64,000 bases of DNA from Gordonia sp049847105 (lineage in GTDB: Bacteria > Actinomycetota > Actinomycetes > Mycobacteriales > Mycobacteriaceae). The position numbers were made by a program, and so were the translations under genes. Position 1 is the stretch's first letter. Every line of letters starts with the position of its first letter. Location: contig NZ_JBNCNS010000002.1 of NCBI RefSeq assembly GCF_049847105.1, forward strand, positions 124,001 to 188,000. Direction: 5' to 3'. The notes under the pieces were generated by a model. The model was not told the origin of the DNA, did not search any database, and was given only the letters and a program-made list of their open reading frames with translations. This document shows positions 1-13,900 of this stretch, one piece after another.

Positions 1-1965
1 GAGCTCGGCGAGATCGAGTCCGTGCTCTCCGGCGTGCCAGGGGTCGTCCACGCGGCCGCGACAGTCGCCACCGGGCCCGGCGATGCTCAGCATCTCGTCG
101 CCTACCTGTCCCCGACGGCAACCGTCGACGTCGATGCGACGCGACGTGCCGTCGCAGCGGCGCTCCCGCAGTACATGCGGCCCACGGTGTGGACGGTGCT
201 CGACGAACTGCCGCTCGGCAGTGCCGGCAAGCTCGACCGCCGTGCCCTTCCACAGCCCGACTTCTCGACGACCGAATCCACCGAGACCGTTGAGCCGGGG
301 ACCGAGGCGGAACGCCGTATCGCGGAGATCGTCGCCGGTGTGCTCGGCGCCGACCGGGTCGGCGTGACCGAATCCTTCTTCGCGCTCGGCGGCGACTCGA
401 TCATGTCGATCCAGGTCTCGGCGCTGCTGCGCGGTGCCGGGTTCCCGCTCAGCCCACGGGAGATCTTCGAACACAAGACTGTTCGTGACCTCGCCCGGGC
501 CGTCGAGACCTCGCCCGGCGACCTCCTGCACGAGCTGCCGGGCGGCGCCGTCGGCGAGGTGGCCATCACACCGACCGTGCACTGGATGCTCGAACATGCC
601 GACGAACCGTCGGATGTGGCGGACTACTCGCAGGCCGTCGTCCTCACTCTGCCGTCGCGCGTCGACGAGATCGGGCTGAGCGCTGTGCTCGATGCCGTGG
701 TCGCGCACCATCCGGCATTGTCGGCGCGGTTGACGCAGACAGCCGACGGATGGTCGATGCGGGCCGGTGAGCCGTTTTCCGGTGCCGACGCCCTGACCAT
801 CTGGACGGCCGACGAGGCTGCCCGGCGTGCTGGGGTCACCGACGGTGCCGCACTCGTCCACGCCGCTCATGCCGATGCGCTGGGTCGCTTGGATCCGGCC
901 GCGGCACAGATGGTCGCCTGCACCGGCGTGCGCGGCGTTGGCGACGATCCGGGCCGACTGATCCTGGCCGTGCATCACCTCGCCGTCGATGCCGTCTCGT
1001 GGCGCACCATCATCACCGACCTCGCGATCGCCTGGTCGCAACGGAGTGCCGGCGAGTCGATCAGACTGCCGGACAACGGCACATCGATGCGGCGGTGGGC
1101 GAGTGTGCTCGACGGTCTCGCGACCTCCCGCGCCGCCGAGCTGCCGATCTGGGAACGTCACCTGCCGCAGCATCCCACCCTGCTCGGCGCGCCGCTCGCC
1201 AGAGACCGGGACCGGCAGTCCGGTGTCCGATCCGAGACGTTCCGGGTGTCCGCCGATCTCGCCGAAGCGGTCCTCGGCCGCATCGCCACCGCCTTCCGAA
1301 CCGGCGCCGACGACATCATGCTCGCCGCACTCGGACTCGCCGTGGCCCGCCACCAGGGTGGCCCGGTCCCGGTGTCGATCCTGCTCGAGGGTCATGGCCG
1401 CGAAGAACACGTCGGTGAGGCGCTCGCCGATCTGTCCCGCACCGTCGGCTGGTTCACGAGCGTCTCGCCGCTCATCGTCGAGATCGATCCCGCCCTACCC
1501 ATCGCGACGCTCGTCAAGGCCACCAAGGAAGCCGTCGCCGAGCGGCCCGACGACGGCATCGCCTTCGGCGCGCTGCGATACCTCCGACCCGATTCGCCGC
1601 TGGCCTCTCGGCCGCTCCCGCCGATCACGTTCAACTTCCTCGGCGCGGGTACGGGTTCTGTCCGGTCCGCCGACGGTGTCGATGCAGACGTCGCGTTCGC
1701 ACCGGTCGCCGACGCACCCCGCCTGCCCGGTACCGTCTCGGGGACGATGGCCGCGCTCGCGCAGCTCGCGGTCAACGTCAACACCGTGCCGACCGCGGTC
1801 GGTCGTGTCCTGGAGGTCGAGTTCAGCGCGCCGGCAACGGTTCTCGACGGCGATGCGGTGGCGTCACTGGCCGCCGGGTTCACCGATGCGCTCGCGGAGA
1901 TCACCGCCCACGTCGACGAGGTCGGCGATCCCGGACTGAGTCCGTCGGACGTCGCCGCCACGGGC
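1..1965 (+). other. NRPS1 module 1 (partial): A end - T - E
   Basis: Only the C-terminal subdomain of the adenylation domain is present (A8 at base 1, A10 lysine motif GKLDRRAL near 229-252), so its pocket residues and substrate are off the left edge. The carrier domain has LGGDS with the serine codon at 397. The epimerase spans roughly 520-1960, with HHLAVDAVSW at 973-1002, an EGHGREE motif near 1387 and TVGWFTS near 1441. The residue passed on should therefore be D-configured, which agrees with the D-L type C domain that follows. Confidence 0.93.
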
Positions 1966-4900
1966 CTCACCCAGGGCGAGATCGATCAGCTCGCCGTCCG
2001 GTATCCGGACGCCGACCTGTGGTCGCTCACCCCGCTGCAGCGCGGTCTGTTCTATCAGGCCGAACTGGCACAGACCGAACACGCCCAGGCCGATCACGAA
2101 CCGGCGGACGGCGCGACCGGCCTCGACGTCTACGTCACCCAGGGCGTCATCGACATCCACGGTCACGTCGACGGCGATCGACTGCGGGAGTCGGCTCGTC
2201 GGCTGCTGGGCGATCACCGGGTGCTCCGCTCCGGGTACCTGCGGACCGAGTCGGGCACACCGCTCGCCGTGGTCCCCTCACAAGTCGACCTGGACTGGGA
2301 GTCCGTCGACCTCAGTGAACTCCCGGTCGACGACGCCGAACGCCGCGCCGATGAGCTGGCCCTGAGAGATCGGATCACACCGTTCGACCTGGCCGTGCCG
2401 CCCTTGCTGCGTTTCCGGCTGATCCACCTCCCGGACGGCGTGAACCGGTTCGTCGTCACCAACCACCACCTGCTGCTCGACGGCTGGTCCAATCCGCTCG
2501 TGCTGGCCGAACTGTTCGCCCACTACGGCGGCCTCGAGCTCCCGGGCACCGACGAGACGGTCAGCCGTGACTACGGCGATTTCCTCGACTGGCTCACCCG
2601 ACGGGACGACGACGCGGCACTGGCGTCGTGGCGCGAGGTCCTCGCCGACGTCGATGGCCCGACCCTGGTACGGCCCGGATTCACCTCCGCCGCAACCGAA
2701 CTGCCCCGCGACCGGATTGTCGCCGCGGGTGCCGAACTCTCGTCGCGGCTGACCCGCTTGGCCCGCGACACCGACACCACCGTCCCGACCATTCTCCAAT
2801 ACGCCTGGGGCGTGCTGCTGTCCCGACTGACCGGACGCGCCACTGTCACCTTCGGCGAGACGGTCTCCGGCCGGCCGCCGGAACTGCCCGGCGTGGAATC
2901 GATGATCGGCCTGTTCATCAACACGCTGCCGGTGGTCGTCGACGTCGATGCGGCACAGCCGGTGCGAGACGGCCTCGCCGACCTGCAGGCCACCAAGGCA
3001 CGGCTCCTCGACCACCAGCATGTCGGCCTCGCCGACATCGCGTCGGCCGCCGGTCATCACGTGCTGTTCGACACGCTCACGGTCTACGAGTCATATCCGG
3101 TGGATGCCGACGCGGTCACCGCGGGCAGCTCGGCGGCCGGCCTGGAGATCGGGCGGGTGTCGCTGACCGACGCCACCCACTATCCGCTCAATCTCGCCGC
3201 CGCACCGTCGGACGACGGCATCGACCTGACGTTCAAGTACCTCCCGAATGCGTTCTCGGACAGTGAGATCACGCGTATAGCGGCGCTGTATCAGACACTG
3301 CTGGCCGGATTCGTGGCCGCGCCGGACGGCGCCGTCGGTGACATCGAGCTCGTCGATGCCGACGAACGTGCGGTACTCGCGCCGATGACGGCTCCCGCCA
3401 CGGCGTCGCCGCGCACGATCACCGAGATCCTCGCCGCGCGTGAGGTGACCGGCGACCGCACCGCACTGATCCTCGGCGACCGGTCGATGACCTACGACGA
3501 GTTCGGCGACCGCACCCACCGACTCGGCCGGTTGCTCATCGGCGAGGGCATCGGACCGGGAGACGTGGTGGCGGTGGCGGTCGGTCGGTCTGTCGAGTCC
3601 GTCATCGCGGTCTGGTCGGTGCTGGCCACCGGTGCGGCGTATCTGCCGATCGACCCGACACTGCCCGCCGACCGGGTGGCCCACATGCTCACCGATTCCG
3701 GTGTGGCGGTGGCACTCACCATCGGCGACAGCGGACTCGACAAGCGTTCCGACTTGGTCCGCTGGATTGCGATCGACCACCCGTTGATCCGGACACGGCT
3801 CGACGGACTGTCGGGCGCACCGATCGCCGACGACGAACGGACCCGCGCCGCCCGTCTCGACGACCTCGCCTACCTGATCTACACGTCGGGCTCGACCGGT
3901 CGACCCAAGGCCGTTGCCGTGTCGCAGCGTGGCATGGCGGAATTGCTTGCCGCGCAACAGGGAATCTCTGGGAACGGTATCTCGGGAACCGAGTCCGACA
4001 CCCGAGTGCTGCACGTGGCGTCCCCGAGCTTCGATGCCGCCTTCTTCGAGATGGCCTGGGCCATCGGGCTGGGGGTCACCCTGGTGATCTCCCCGGCCGA
4101 CGTCTTCGCCGGCCCAGCCCTCGTCGAGGTGATCGTCGACGGCGCCGTCACCGACGCGGTCATCACCCCACAGGTGCTCGCGACGATGGAGCCCCACGGC
4201 GTCACCTCGCTCCGTCACCTCACGACGGCTGGTGAGGCGTGTCCGCCTGACGTGGTCGAGGCCTGGGCGCCAGGCCGGGAGATGTTCAACCTGTACGGGC
4301 CGTCGGAGACCACGGTGTGGGCGACGGCGGCCGCGGTGGTTCCCGGTGAACCGATCACCATCGGCCGTCCGGTGGGCGGCTTCTCGGTGGCGGTGCTCGA
4401 CGAACGGCTGCATCCGGTTCCGATCGGCGCGGTCGGTGAGCTCTACCTCGCCGGCGATGGCCTCGCGCTCGGCTATCTGAACCGGGCCGGTCTGACGGCG
4501 TCGACCTTCGTGGCGAATCCTCTTGGCGAGCCGGGCAGTCGGTGGTACCGCACCGGCGATCTCGTCCGTTGGACACTGGATGCGCGCACCCGGGCTCATC
4601 GGTTGGAGTTCGCCGGCCGGGCCGACTTCCAGGTGAAGATCAACGGTCAGCGTGTCGAGCTCGGCGAGATCGATGCCGTTCTCACGGCGCAGCCGGGCGT
4701 CGACACGGCGGTCACCCAGGGCGTCGGGGGAGACGGCACCGGTATCCGTCTCGTGAGCTATGTGGTGCCGGAGACGGACAGATCGACGGAGCTCGACCCG
4801 GACACTCTCATCGGCGCAGTGAGCGAGCGACTCGCGCGATACATGGTGCCCTCGGCGATCGTCGTCCTCGACGCCCTGCCACTGACCACCAGCGGAAAAC

Positions 4901-7900
4901 TCGACCGACGCGCACTGCCGATCCCGGACGGGCTATCGGCCGAGGAGTTCGTCGCACCGGTCGGCCCCGGCGAGACCGAGATCGCCGAGATCATCGGCGA
5001 TCTGCTGGGCCGCCACCGGGTGAGCGCGACGGAATCGTTCTTCGACCTCGGCGGCAACTCGTTGTCGGCGACGCGACTCGCCGCACGGATCTCGGCGACC
5101 GCGGGCGCCACCGTGCGGGTCCGCGACGTCTTCGACCACCCGACGGTGCGAGACCTCGCTCGGTTGATGAGCCGGTCCGTGACCGACACCCTGGCGTCCG
5201 TCGCGCCGGGCTCGATCCCGCGGCCGCCGCACCTCCCGCTGTCGTACTCGCAGCAGCGGATCTGGTTCCTCAACCGGTTCGATCCGGAGTCGCCGGCTTA
5301 CAACATCCCGCTGGTGTTGCGCCTCGACGGCGACCTCGACGTCGCTGCGCTGCGCGCCTGCATCACCGACGTGGTGGGCCGACACGAGGTGCTGCGCAGC
5401 ACCTTCGGGGACGTGGACGGGACGCCCGTCCAGACGGTCCACGCGGCCGCCGACCTGTCGACGGCGCTGCGTTGGCAGCACATCGACGGCTCCGACGCCG
5501 AGATCGCTGCCGCCGTGACGCAGGCCGTCACCACCGGATTCCACATCGCGACCGAGTTGCCGGTGCGCGTGGTGCTCGGCACCGACGCGGCCGACCGTCG
5601 CCGACATGTGCTCGCCCTCGTCGTGCACCACATAGCGGCCGACGGCGAATCGATGACACCGCTGCTCGCCGATGTCCTCACGGCGTACCGCGCGCGGACG
5701 GAAGGCGCCGCGCCGGCGTGGACACCGCTGCCGCTGCAGTTCGCCGACTACGCACTCTGGCAGCGCGCGGTCCTCGGTTCACCAGACGATCCCGACTCGG
5801 CGATGGCGGCGCAAACCCGTTACTGGACACAACAGTTGGCGGCCCTACCCGATGTGCTCGAGCTGCCGGCGGACCGTCCGCGCCCGGCGGTTGCGACGCT
5901 GCGTGGCGCGGCCGTCGAGCTCGAGGTCCGCGCCGAGGTCGCATCCGCGGTCACCGCGATCGCCGCCGATCGGGGAGTCACGTCGTTCATGGTCGTGCAC
6001 GCCGCGCTCGCGGTACTGCTGTCCCGGTTGTCCGGCACCACCGACATCGCCGTGAGCATCCCGATCGCCGGACGCGGCGATGCAGCCTTCGATCAGCTCG
6101 TCGGCATGTTCGTGAACACGCTCGTCCTGCGCACCGAGGTCGACTCGTCGACGACATTCACCGAACTCCTCGATTCGGTGCGGCGCACCGATCTCGACGC
6201 GTACGCGCACGCCGATGTGCCGTTCGAATATCTCGTCGAGGAATTGAATCCGACTCGTTCGGAGGCGTTTGCGCCGCTGTCGCAGGTGTTGTTGACGGTC
6301 GACGCGTCGTCGCGAGGGAGCATCGATCTGCCCGGGCTGACCGTCACACCCGTACCGGCAGGCGAGCCGTCCGCCAAAGTGGATCTGACCATCGACATCG
6401 CCACCGGAGACGGTCCCGAGGACGGCTGGCGCGGCTCGATCGTGTACGCGACGGATCTCTTCGACGCGGCGACCATCGAGCGACTGGGCGGCCGATTCGT
6501 CGACCTCCTCGGGGATCTCGCGCGGCACCCGTCGGCGGCGGTCGGCGACAGCCCGTTGCTCACCAGTCGTGAGGACGGCGACATCCGCCGGCTCTCCGTC
6601 GGACCCGACGTGGCGCTCCGCGATGCCACGCTGGACACCGCGATCATCGAGCAGTCGCGACGCACACCGTCGGCCCCCGCCCTCGTGTTCGACGACCGGA
6701 GCGTGGACTACGCAGAGCTCGTGGCCCGGGTCAGCGACCTGGCACGGGATCTCATCGCGCGCGGCGTGGGCCCGGATGACGCAGTCGGCGTGAGTATTCC
6801 ACGATCGGTCGACATGGTGGTCGCGATCCACGCGATCGTCGCCGCGGGTGGCCAATACGTGCCGATGGACACCGAGGCCCCCGCCGATCGTGTGCGCCAC
6901 ATGCTCGACACCGCGGGCGTGGCACTGGTCCTCGTCGCGCCCGGCACATCCCCGCAGACGTTTGTCGAGGCCGGCGCCACCGTGCTCGATGTCGACACCA
7001 CCGCACCGATCGATATCGACATCGATCCGGTCACCGACGCCGAGCGGCGAGCACCACTGCATCCGGGTCACGCCGCATACACGATCTTCACCTCGGGTTC
7101 GACCGGCCGGCCCAAGGGCGTGACGGTGTCGCACCGTGCCGTCCTCAACCGTCTGCGCTGGGGTCTGAGCACCTTCCCGATCGATGCCTCGGACACGGTG
7201 ATCCTCAAGACGCCGTACACCTTCGACGTCTCGGTGCCCGAGCTGTTCGCGCCGCTCTTCGCCGGTGCGCGGATGCTGATCGCCCGCCCGGGCGGACACA
7301 CCGATCCGGGTCACCTCGCCGAGGTGATCGAGTCGGAGCAGGTGACATCGGTCCATTTCGTGCCGTCGATGCTGTCGGTGTTCCTCGACGTCGTCGACGA
7401 CGAGACCCTGGCGGGGCTCACGTCGCTGCGGTACGTCTTCGCCTCCGGTGAGGCGCTGCCACCGGCCGTCGCGAAGGCCACCCGCGCCGCACTGCCCTGG
7501 GCCGGACTGCACGATCTGTTCGGTCCCACCGAGGCGGCCGTCGAGGTCGCCCACCAGGATCTGACCACTGTCGGCGACGTGGTGCCGATCGGGCACCCGA
7601 CGTGGAACACCACGACCTGGGTGCTCGACAGCCGGCTGCGCCCGGTACCCGTCGGCGTGCCCGGCGAGCTGTACCTCGGCGGCGTGCAGATCGCCCGCGG
7701 TTACGCGGCTCGCCCGGATCTCACCGCGGAACGTTTCGTCGCTGACCCGTTCGGTGCACCCGGTGACCGGCTGTACCGCACCGGCGACCTGGTGCGCCAC
7801 AACTCCGGCGGCGAGCTGGAGTATCTGGGCCGCACCGACTTCCAGGTGAAGCTGCGCGGACAGCGCATCGAACTCGGCGAGATCGAGTCGGTGCTCACCG

Positions 7901-10900
7901 CCGTCGACGACGTGGTGCACGCTGCGGTCACGGTCGCGCGGTCGTCCACCGGGGCCGAACACCTCGTCGCCTATCTGGTCGGACCGGCCACTCCCGAGCC
8001 GGCGAAAACCGCGGCCGCAGAGGCGCTGCCGGAATACATGCGGCCGACCGTGTGGAGCCTGCTCGACGCCATCCCGCTGGGCAGCTCCGGAAAGCTGGAC
8101 CGTCGGGCGTTGCCGGGGCCCGACTTCACTGCGCTGGACACCGATTACGAGGCACCTGCCGACGACGACGAGCGTGCGATCGCCGGGATCTTCGCCGGTG
8201 CCCTCGGCGTCGACCGGATCTCGGTGACCGAATCCTTCTTTGCGCTCGGCGGCGACTCGATCATGTCCATCCGGGTGTCGTCGGCTCTGCGTGCCGCGGG
8301 CTACACCGTGAGCCCCCGGGACATCTTCGAGCGGCGGACCGTGCGGGGCCTGGCCATCGCAGCCCGCGCCGGCGCGGTCGCCGACCTGGCCGAATACCCG
8401 GGCGGGGGAGAGGGCGAGGTCGCGCTCACCCCGGCCGTGCACTGGATGCTCGAACATGCCGACGAGCCGTCCGACATCGCCGATTTCTCGCAGAGCAGCG
8501 TGCTGGTCCTGCCCGACGGCATCTCCGAACCCGAGCTGCGCACGGTGGTCGCCGCGGTCGTCGCGCACCATCCGATGCTCGGTGCACGGCTGGTCGAGCG
8601 CGACGGCGCGTGGGAGCTGACCGCGGGCAACGCGTCCGACGTGGGCGCCGCGGTCGAGATCCGAGACATCGACGCCCCGGTCGATTCGCCGGCCTTCACC
8701 GAGGCCGTCCGCGAGGGGCACGTCCAGGCGCTGGGACGTCTCGACCCGGGCACGGGTGCAGTGCTCCAGGCCGTCGGGCTGCGGAGCCCGGACGGGCGCG
8801 GCAGGCTGGTTCTCGCCATTCATCATCTCGCGGTCGACGCCGTCTCGTGGTCGGCGATCATCACCGATCTCGTCACCGCATGGGCTCAGTACTCAGCGGG
8901 ACAGGGGATCTCGCTGCAACCGACCGGCACGTCGATGCGGCGCTGGGCCGGCGTGCTCGCCGATCTCGCCGGCCGGGACGAGGAACTCCCGATCTGGGCC
9001 GAGCACCTGCGGGCGCCAGACGTCGAGCAGGTCGGCAGGCCTTTCGAACGGGCCCGCGATCGTCAGGCGACGGTCCGGACCGTGTCGTGGACGCTGCCCA
9101 CCGACCTGACCGAAGCCCTGCTGACCAGGGTGCCGAAGGCCTTCCGGACCGGGGCCGACAACCCGTTGCTCGCGGCCTTGGCCCTGGCGGTGGCGGATGC
9201 GACCACCGGTGGTCGCATCGCCATCCTCCTCGAGGGCCACGGACGTGAGGAATCCGTCGCACCGGGCGCCGATCTGTCGCGCACGGTCGGATGGTTCACC
9301 AGCATCGCACCGCTGACCGTCGATGTCCCCGCGGACGGTGGTGACACGGCCGACATCACCGCGTTGGTCAAGTCCGTCAAGGACTCCCGGGCCGCCATGC
9401 CCGATCACGGTGTGGCATTCGGGTCACTGCGCCACCTGCGCGACGGCTCACCGCTCGCAGACCTGCGGCTCCCGTCGATCAGCTTCAACTACTTCGGCAA
9501 TGTCGGTGGTCCGGCGGACGCTGCCGCGGGGAACGATGTCGCCGGCTTCCTGCCGGCGACGGATGCGCCGGTGCTGCCGCCGTCGGTGTCCGGCGCGATG
9601 GTGGCACTGTCCTCGCTGGCGGTCAACGTCTCCGCGGTCGCCGATGGCGACGGCCGGACCCTGCGAGCTGACTTCAGCTTCCCGGCCGCCGTCCTCGACG
9701 ACGACGAGGTCAGCGCGATCGCGCGACGGTGGCAGGGCGGTCTCGCCACCATCGTCGCCGACCTCGACGCCGTGGGCGATCCCGGCCTGTCCGAATCCGA
9801 TGTGGTGACAACCGGACTCGCGCAGCACGAGATCGACGAGCTCGCCAGACAGTACCCGGAGGCGGATCTCTGGGCGTTGTCCCCGCTGCAGAACGGGCTG
9901 CTGTTCCAGTCCGAGATCGTCGACCGCCCCGATGAGATCGACGTGTACTCGGTCCAGGTGATCATCGAGGTCGCCGACGGTATCGACGAGCCCCGGATGC
10001 AACGGGCGGCCGGCGAATTGTTCCGAGCACACCCAGTGCTGCGATCCGCGTTCGTGCGGACGGCCGACGGTACGCCGGTCACCGTGGTGCCGCCGGACGT
10101 CGAACCCGATTGGCAGACGGTCGATCTCACCTCCCTCGACGCCGACGCTGCGCAGGCGCGTCTGGCGGCACTCGCCGGCGAGCAGCGCACCACCCGCTTC
10201 GACCTCGCACGACCCGGCCCCATCCGGTTCGTCGCGGTCACGATGCCGTCGGGTGGGCACCGGCTGATCATCACCAACCACCACATCCTCCTCGACGGCT
10301 GGTCCGGGCCGCTGGTGATCGCCGACCTGTTCGCCGCCTACCTCGGCGACGGCGCCGTCCCCGCCCCGCAGACGCCCCGTGCCGACTACGCCGACTTCCT
10401 CACCTGGCTGGCCGACCGGGATGGCGCCGCCGCGCGGGAGGCGTGGCGAGAGGCGCTGGCGCCGTTGGACGGCCCGACCCTCCTCGCGCCCGAGCGGGCC
10501 ACGGTCGCCGAGACACCGGCGGAACGCGACGTCGACCTCGATCACGAGCTGGTCTCCGGACTGCACCGCTTCTCCCGCGAGCACGGGGTGACGCCGTCGA
10601 CCGCGATCCAGGTCGCGTGGGCCCTCACCCTGTCCCGGCTGATCGGGCAGCAGGTGGTGGCCTTCGGTGAGACCGTGTCCGGCCGCCCGGCCGACATCGA
10701 CGGCGTGGAGGCCGCGATCGGCCTGTTCATCAACACCATCCCGGTGATCGTCGACTGCGATCCGGCACAGACCCTGGGCGAGGTCGCGTCGGCACTGCAG
10801 GACGCCAAGACCCGGCTCCTGGACCATCAGCACCTCGGCCTGGCCGAGATCGGCGAGATCGCCGGGCATCCGGTCCTGTTCGACACCTTGACCGTCTACG

Positions 10901-13900
10901 AGTCCTATCCGGTCGACTCCGACGCCCTGGCCTCGGGGAGTCGCGCGGCCGGTCTGGACATCACCGGCGTCGACTTCGCCGACTCCACCCACTATCCGCT
11001 CAACCTGATCGTCGGACCGACCGGCGACGGCATGCGGTTCGCCTTCAAATACCTGCCGAGCGTCATCGGCGACGACGAGGTCGTGCGCGTGGCCGACCAT
11101 GTCCGCACGGTGCTCGCCACGCTCGTCGAGGTGCCCGAGCGCATGCTCGCCGACGTCGACACCATCAGCGACGCCGATCGGGCGCTGGTCACCGGGTGGG
11201 CGCACGGCGACCGGGCCGACGTCGACGCCACGACGCTTGCCGATCACGTTGCGGCGCAGGCCCGTGCAACGCCCGATGCCATCGCGCTGGTCTTCGATGG
11301 CAACTCGATCACGTACGCCCGGTTCGGTTCGCGGGTGTGGAACCTGGCGCGCGACCTGATCGCGCGTGGCGTCGGACCCGAAGTCGCCGTGGGCGTGTGT
11401 ATCCCACGGTCGGTGGAACTGCTCGTCGCCCTGCACGCCGTGGTCGCGGCCGGCGGGCACTACGTGCCGATCGACCCGGACGCCCCGGCCGACCGTGTCG
11501 AGTACATGCTCGACACCTCCGGCGCGACGCTCGTGCTCGTCGCCGATGACACCGCACACACAATCGGCGCGCAGCACACCGACACAATGACCATTGCGGC
11601 CGAGCGCACCGCCGACGTGACCGTCGCACCGATCACCGATGCCGACCGGATCGCTCCGCTGCGAGGCGAGAGCCCCGCATACACGATCTTCACGTCCGGA
11701 TCGACCGGGCGCCCCAAGGGCGTCACGGTGACACACGAGGCGATCGCGAATCGTCTCGCGTGGATGCAGGCGTCGTACCCGATCAACTCGGGCGACACCG
11801 TCATCCAGAAGACCCCGGCCACCTTCGACGTGTCGGTGTGGGAATTGTTCTGGCCGTTGATGCTCGGCGCGGAACTGGTGATCGCCCGTCCCGACGGCCA
11901 TCGCGACCCGGCCTACCTCGCGGAACTCATCCGCGAGCAGCGGGTGACCACCACACACTTTGTGCCGTCCATGCTGTCGACGTTCATCGACGTCGTCGGG
12001 GCCGCCGGTCTGGCCGAGTTGACGTCGATCCGCCAGGTGTTCACCTCTGGTGAGGCGCTTGCGCCGACGGTGGCCGCCGCGGCACTCGACGCGTTGCCGA
12101 ACGCGCGGCTGCACAATCTGTACGGACCCACCGAGGCGGCCGTCGACGTCACCTTCCACGAGGTGCGGCCCGGCGACACCGCCGTTCCGATCGGCCTACC
12201 GGTCTGGAACACCGCCACCCGGGTGCTGGATTCGCAACTGCGGCCGGTTCCACCCGGGGTGGCGGGCGAACTGTATCTCGGTGGTGTGCAGCTCGCGCGC
12301 GGATACGCGGCCCGTGCCGACCTGACCGCCGACCGGTTCGTCGCCGATCCGTTCGGCGAGGCCGGTGCGCGCCTCTACCGCACCGGCGACCTGGTGCGGT
12401 ACACCTCCGACGGCGAGCTGGATTATCTGGGCCGCACCGATTTCCAGGTGAAGCTGCGCGGTCAGCGCATCGAACTCGGCGAGATCGAGGCCGTCCTCGC
12501 GTCCGTGCCGGGCGTCGTGCACGCGGTTGCCACGGTCACGGCCACCTCCACCGGCGACGAACACCTCGTCGGCTACGTCGCCGGCGATTCGATCGACCTC
12601 CAGACCGTGCGTGAGGCCGCCGCGCAGGCGCTGCCGGAGTACATGCGTCCCACGGTCTGGTCGCTGCTCGAGGAGATGCCGTTCAACACCGCGGGCAAGA
12701 TCGACCGCCGCGCACTGCCCGAGCCGGAGTTCGCGGCAGGGGAGTACGCCGAACCCGCGACCGACGCCGAACGTGCCATCGCCGCCGTGTTCGGCGACGT
12801 CCTCGGCCTCGACACCGTGTCGGCCGCCGACAGCTTCTTCGACCTCGGCGGCAACTCTCTGTCGGCAACCAGAGTCGCCGCCCGCATCGCCGAGGCCCTC
12901 GGTACCCGGGTCGGGGTGCGCGACCTCTTCGACGCGCCGACGGTCCGTGCGCTCGCCACCCGGGTCGCCGACATCACCGGCCCGGTAACGGAAACGCTGA
13001 CCGCCGGCCCACGCCCCGAGCGCATCCCGCTGTCGAGCGCACAACAGCGGATGTGGTTCATCAACCAGTTCGACCTGTCGTCGCCTGCCTACAACATCCC
13101 GTTTGCGCTGACGCTCACCGGCCGCCTCGACGCCGACGCCCTGCGCGCCGCTCTCGCCGACGTGATCAGCCGACACGAGAGCTTGCGCACCGTCTTCCCG
13201 GCCGACGAGAACGGCGATGCGGCACAACAGATCCTCGACCCCACGATCGCGACGACCGACACATCCTGGTGGAGTCGACCCACAGACGCCGCCACCGCGC
13301 GCGATCTCGCCGGGCAACCGTTCGACGTCACCCGCGACCTACCGATCCGTACTGCGCTGGTCTCGACGGGGGACGACGACCACCTGCTCGTGGTGATCAT
13401 CCACCACATCGCCGCCGACGGTGAGTCGCTCGCCCCGCTGCTGCGCGACATCGTCACCGCCTACACGGCACGGACCGCTGGCACCACACCGGGCTGGCCG
13501 GACCTGTCCGTCCAGTACGCCGACTTCGCGCTGTGGCAGCAGCGGGTGCTCGGCTCCGCCGACGATCCGGACTCGATCGTGGGACAGCAGATCTCGTACT
13601 GGACCGAACAGCTCGCCGACCTGCCCGACGTCATCGAACTGCCCATGGACCGCCCGCGTCCCGCCGCGGCGTCCTTGCGTGGTGGGCTCGCCGGATTCGA
13701 CGTCCCCGCCGATCTCGTCGACGCCGTCGACGATCTCTCCCGGCGCCATGGTGCGACGCCGTTCATGGTGCTGCACGCCGCCCTCGCCGCGCTTCTCGGC
13801 CGCATCGGCGCCACCACCGACGTCGCCATCGCGACGCCGGTGGCCGGACGCGGACAGGCCGCCCTCGACGACGTGATCGGCATGTTCGTCAACACTCTCG

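Noticed and set aside
22..24. GTG at 22 as the start of NRPS1
   Set aside because: The frame is open back to base 1 and those bases encode the ELGEIE motif of an adenylation domain, so the gene starts upstream of the window.
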